Made by a program: the position numbers and the translations under genes. Below, piece by piece: positions 3,942 to 6,328 of a stretch of DNA of 6,328 nt (positions are counted from its first letter, which is position 1; every line of letters starts with the position of its first letter). This stretch comes from an uncultured Ruminococcus sp. (GTDB lineage Bacteria; Bacillota; Clostridia; Oscillospirales; Ruminococcaceae): NCBI GenBank assembly GCA_937894495.1, contig CALCRR010000245.1:1-6328 (forward strand). The letters run 5' to 3'. The notes below the pieces were generated by a model. It searched no databases, was not told the DNA's origin, and worked only from the letters and a program-made list of their open reading frames with translations.

Positions 3942-4787
3942 TTAAAGCTTTACAAGCTCGTCTTCGCTCACTATACCTTCTTCTATTTCACGCTGTCTTA
4001 CAGTATGAAAAGCCTCTGGGCGCTCGTTTCCCTGTCCTATTCCTTCATGTGCTAAGACAACTTTCACAGTATCAAGTATGATCTTTGCATCTCCCATGAA
4101 GGTGACTTTATCTGAATACTCAACATCATATTTGAATTTATCAGACCATGAAGCTGAATTTCTGCCATGTACCTGTGCCAGCCCCGTAAGGCCGGGACGC
4201 ACATCATGTCTTTTTATCTCTTCATTCGTATAATAAGGAAGATAGATAGTTGCTAACGGTCTTGGACCTACAATGCTCATATCTCCCTTAATAATGTTTA
4301 TCAATTCAGGAAGCTCATCGAGACTTGTGCTCCTCATCACTCGTCCGAGCTTAGGCAGCCTCTCTTCATCTGTAAGTATATCAATTCCTTTTTCGATACA
4401 CTCAAGGCGTTCCTTGTCGGTAAGGATACGTCCGTCTCTAGTTTGAGGCGAAAGCATCGTTCTGAATTTAAGCATATTAAATGCTTTCCCATATCTCCCG
4501 GGTCTTTCCTGCTTAAACAAAACCGGGGAACCCATTTTTGTCTTTATAAGTAATGCGGTAACTGCAAGTATTGGGCTAAAAACTATCAGCGCACCAGTGC
4601 TCAAAAAGCAATCCAGCGGTCTCTTCACAAACCTCTCATAAACACCATAAGGCTTGTGCTTCAGCTCCTTACCGTAGTTCTTCAGTTCTTCAATTCGCTC
4701 AGCAACAAAAGCCACCCCCGCAGTCACAGCTGCAAAAGCACTAATGCACCCTGCGATTTTCAAGAAGCCTTTCAAAGCCTTGTTCAT
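3942..4787 (-). CDS. Undecaprenyl-phosphate sugar-1-phosphate transferase, PglC/WcaJ type (281 aa)
   Basis: This is a membrane-bound initiating phosphoglycosyl transferase. It moves a sugar phosphate from a UDP-sugar to undecaprenyl phosphate, the first step of a surface polysaccharide or glycoprotein glycan. Visible hallmarks are VKRPLDCFLS (54-63), the Pro-containing membrane segment ALIVFSPILAVTALLI (66-81), FKQERPGRYGKAFNMLKFRT (91-110), the catalytic Asp-Glu pair in LDELPELINIIKGDMSIVGP (156-175) and RHDVRPGLTGLAQVHGRN (193-210). An extra hydrophobic stretch (8-29) and a basic-acidic linker precede the core. The C-terminal tail (250-281) is hydrophilic. Residues 121-144 hold two copies of ILTD[K/E]ERL. 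GGAG lies 9 nt before the ATG. The start overlaps the aminotransferase stop by 4 bp (ATGA), indicating translational coupling. Sugar specificity cannot be told; the neighbour suggests an amino-deoxy sugar. Confidence 0.92.
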   Translation of the reverse strand: MNKALKGFLKIAGCISAFAAVTAGVAFVAERIEELKNYGKELKHKPYGVYERFVKRPLDCFLSTGALIVFSPILAVTALLIKTKMGSPVLFKQERPGRYGKAFNMLKFRTMLSPQTRDGRILTDKERLECIEKGIDILTDEERLPKLGRVMRSTSLDELPELINIIKGDMSIVGPRPLATIYLPYYTNEEIKRHDVRPGLTGLAQVHGRNSASWSDKFKYDVEYSDKVTFMGDAKIILDTVKVVLAHEGIGQGNERPEAFHTVRQREIEEGIVSEDELVKL

Positions 4788-6055
4788 TCAAAACAACTCC
4801 TGATGATCTGAATAATGATCTCCTGCTCCTCCGCAGTCATCTTGTTGTCAGACGGCAGGCACAGTCCACGAGCAAAAATATCCGCGCCCACATCAACACA
4901 CCCATTCTCAGCAATGTAAGCGTTACTTCTCGCTCTGCCGTTTCCGTTTACAGTGACGAAGGGATTGTTGCGATATATAGGCTGCATATGCATGGGCTTC
5001 CAGATCGGGCGACCCTCGGCGTTGTATTTTGCCAACTTTTCAAGTATCTCGGTAGGACAGGTCTTGCCCTGCTCATGTATGTATAGAGCATCTTTTTCGC
5101 CACGAACCTGCTTGCACATCGCATCTTCATTTATAAGCAAACAACTCAGCCAGAAGTTCGGCTCGTTGTTTGCCTCGTCATAAGGATTCATTGTCACAGG
5201 CAGACCCTTGAAGCCTTCCTTGTAGCGCTCGTATATCGCTTTTTTCGCTAATACATGTTCACTGAGGTATGGCAACTGTCCTCTTACAACTCCCGCCACG
5301 ATGTTGCTCATGCGATAATTGTAGCCAATTTCCTCATGCTGATACCATGCAGCGTCCTCACGGCTCTGTGTTGACCACTTGCGAACCTTGTCGGCATCTT
5401 CCTTGCTGTTAGTCAGGAACATACCACCGGAAGAACCTGTGATTATCTTATTTCCGTTAAAAGAAATGCAGTTATAGTCTCCAAGAGCACCGGTCTGCTT
5501 GGATTTGTAGGTCGCGCCTAAGCTCTCAGCAGCGTCCTCAACAATCAGCGCACCAAACTTATCACATATCGCTTTTATTTCATCAAACTTTGCAGGAGTT
5601 CCATAGAGATGCGCAAGCATGACTATTTTGGTATCAGGATACATCTCAAATGCTTTTTCAAGAGCAACAGGATCCATGTTCCAAGTATCACGCTCAGAAT
5701 CAATAAACACCGCTTCGCCATCTTCATAAGCTATTGGGTTCGCAGTCGCGTCGAAAGTCATGTCCGAGCAGAATATGGTCTTGCCCTTGAGAGTCCCTTC
5801 ATTCGGCTTTGGCATTCCATATATTCTCTCTCCGGCGAGCTTGACAGCAAGGTGGAGTGCAGCTGTACCGCAGGAGAGTGCAACAGCGTATTTTGTTCCA
5901 ACAGTCTTTGCAATATCTTCTTCCACAGAGTTGATGTTTGCTCCGACAGTAGATACCCAATTTGTTTGGATAGCCTCATCGACCCATTTCTGCTCGTCAC
6001 CGTGCATGGTGGGAGAGGCGAGCCATATTTTCTTTTCAAAAGATTTGATTTCCAT
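4784..6055 (-). CDS. DegT/DnrJ/EryC1/StrS-family sugar-nucleotide aminotransferase (423 aa)
   Basis: This is a PLP-dependent aminotransferase that converts a UDP- or TDP-4-keto-6-deoxy sugar to the 4-amino sugar, as PglE does on the way to bacillosamine-type sugars. WVSTVGANINSVEE (33-46) and ALSCGTAALHLAVKL (59-73, phosphate-binding turn) lie in the N-terminal half. FCSDMTFDATANPI (95-108), LIVEDAAESLGA (170-181, with D174 against the PLP nitrogen) and SFNGNKIITGSSGG (198-211, with K203 as the Schiff-base lysine) follow. NYRMSNIVAGV (246-256) is the family's conserved segment, and LCLPSDNKMTAEEQE (398-412) marks the end. Length is slightly above the usual 360-400. The start has AAGGA about 10 nt upstream. 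The 64-bp gap behind it (6056-6119) is AT-rich, without a convincing promoter or terminator, so read-through from the upstream gene is possible. The PglC-type partner follows directly; no 4,6-dehydratase or acetyltransferase is in view. Confidence 0.92.
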   Translation of the reverse strand: MEIKSFEKKIWLASPTMHGDEQKWVDEAIQTNWVSTVGANINSVEEDIAKTVGTKYAVALSCGTAALHLAVKLAGERIYGMPKPNEGTLKGKTIFCSDMTFDATANPIAYEDGEAVFIDSERDTWNMDPVALEKAFEMYPDTKIVMLAHLYGTPAKFDEIKAICDKFGALIVEDAAESLGATYKSKQTGALGDYNCISFNGNKIITGSSGGMFLTNSKEDADKVRKWSTQSREDAAWYQHEEIGYNYRMSNIVAGVVRGQLPYLSEHVLAKKAIYERYKEGFKGLPVTMNPYDEANNEPNFWLSCLLINEDAMCKQVRGEKDALYIHEQGKTCPTEILEKLAKYNAEGRPIWKPMHMQPIYRNNPFVTVNGNGRARSNAYIAENGCVDVGADIFARGLCLPSDNKMTAEEQEIIIQIIRSCFE

Positions 6056-6119
6056 ACATTGTTCTTCCTTATAATATTTTTAGATTCATAAAACTTTTAT
6101 CCGGAATTCATGTTTTCAT

Positions 6120-6328
6120 TCAGCAAATACCAACATTCCTCAGCATTTCCAGCCTGTCAGGTTTTATCGTCCCGCTCTTGATAGTTCTTAGCTGACCTCG
6201 TTTCCATTGACCGAGCTTGTAGCCGTCTTCACAGACATAGATCGTGCTGATGTCAAGGTGTCCGTGGGTATCGAAATATGCTTTTGCGTGAGCATAGCCT
6301 TTCTCCCAGGCGTTCTGCTTGCGCTCCC
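6120..6328 (-). CDS. C-terminal end of a helicase-associated (HA) domain protein (partial)
   Basis: The reverse-strand frame entering from the right edge gives 68 residues and a TGA stop (6122-6120). The pattern is a complete HA unit: NAWEKGYAHAKAYFDTHGHL, then DISTIYVCEDGYKLGQW, then KRGQLRTIKSGTIKPDRLEM and LRNVGIC. It matches the family layout W..gy..a..Y....G.L.i...Y...DGy.LG.W...qR....G.l...R...L..iGi. HA units are about 65-70 residues, DNA/RNA-binding, and occur at the ends of SNF2- or DEAD-type helicases or as repeats. Whether a helicase domain precedes it lies outside the window. It is 64 bp upstream of the aminotransferase, on the same strand. Confidence 0.8.
   Translation of the reverse strand, partial: ERKQNAWEKGYAHAKAYFDTHGHLDISTIYVCEDGYKLGQWKRGQLRTIKSGTIKPDRLEMLRNVGIC

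Noticed and set aside
5609..6091. Forward-strand 160-codon open frame across the aminotransferase gene
   Set aside because: It is antisense to a gene with clear catalytic motifs; the protein is low in recognisable structure and has no ribosome binding site.

Overview
The window looks like chromosomal DNA of a gut or rumen Firmicute, most likely Ruminococcus or a close Oscillospiraceae relative. This is an inference from moderate-to-low GC, strong AGGAGG-type ribosome binding sites, an ECF sigma factor with a long C-terminal extension, a helicase-associated (HA) domain protein, and the style of the surface-glycan genes. No RNA gene, CRISPR array, transposase or replication origin was seen.

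Left part (1-1573). A small XRE-family DNA-binding protein (259-477, +) faces the first codons of an unidentified gene that leaves the window on the left (- strand, start at 64). Between them are two back-to-back promoters. Each carries an 18-bp palindromic operator (core ACACTA-N2-TAGTGT) in its -35/-10 spacer, and a third copy lies just ahead of the XRE ribosome binding site. After the XRE gene comes a 278-aa orphan protein (615-1451, +). Its C-terminal two thirds read like a divergent ADP-ribosyltransferase/KptA-like fold. A rho-independent terminator follows at 1538-1573.

Middle (1581-3019, all - strand). A 418-aa ECF sigma factor is fused in frame to a 256-aa uncharacterised soluble domain. 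A good Shine-Dalgarno and an ATG survive exactly at the domain boundary. Upstream of the gene are an ECF-type promoter (TGAACC-N16-CGAC), which suggests self-activation, and a perfect LacI/CcpA-type palindrome (TGAAAGCGCTTTCA). Related hairpins lie downstream of the sigma gene and upstream of its promoter.

Gene-fragment zone (3031-3917, - strand). Pieces of at least four genes lie end to end. They are the 5' end of an NAD-dependent epimerase, an inner piece of a TagD-like cytidylyltransferase, an AT-rich Pol-beta-like nucleotidyltransferase domain, and the 3' end of a GyrI-like/AraC effector-binding domain with a frameshift. It reads as a deletion/recombination scar at the distal end of a glycan operon.

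Right part (3942-6328, - strand, transcribed right to left). A DegT/DnrJ/EryC1/StrS aminotransferase overlaps a PglC/WcaJ-type initiating sugar-phosphate transferase by 4 bp, and the broken epimerase follows. Together the first two would make an amino-deoxy sugar nucleotide and load it on undecaprenyl phosphate to start a cell-surface glycan. The right edge holds the last 68 codons of an HA-domain protein.
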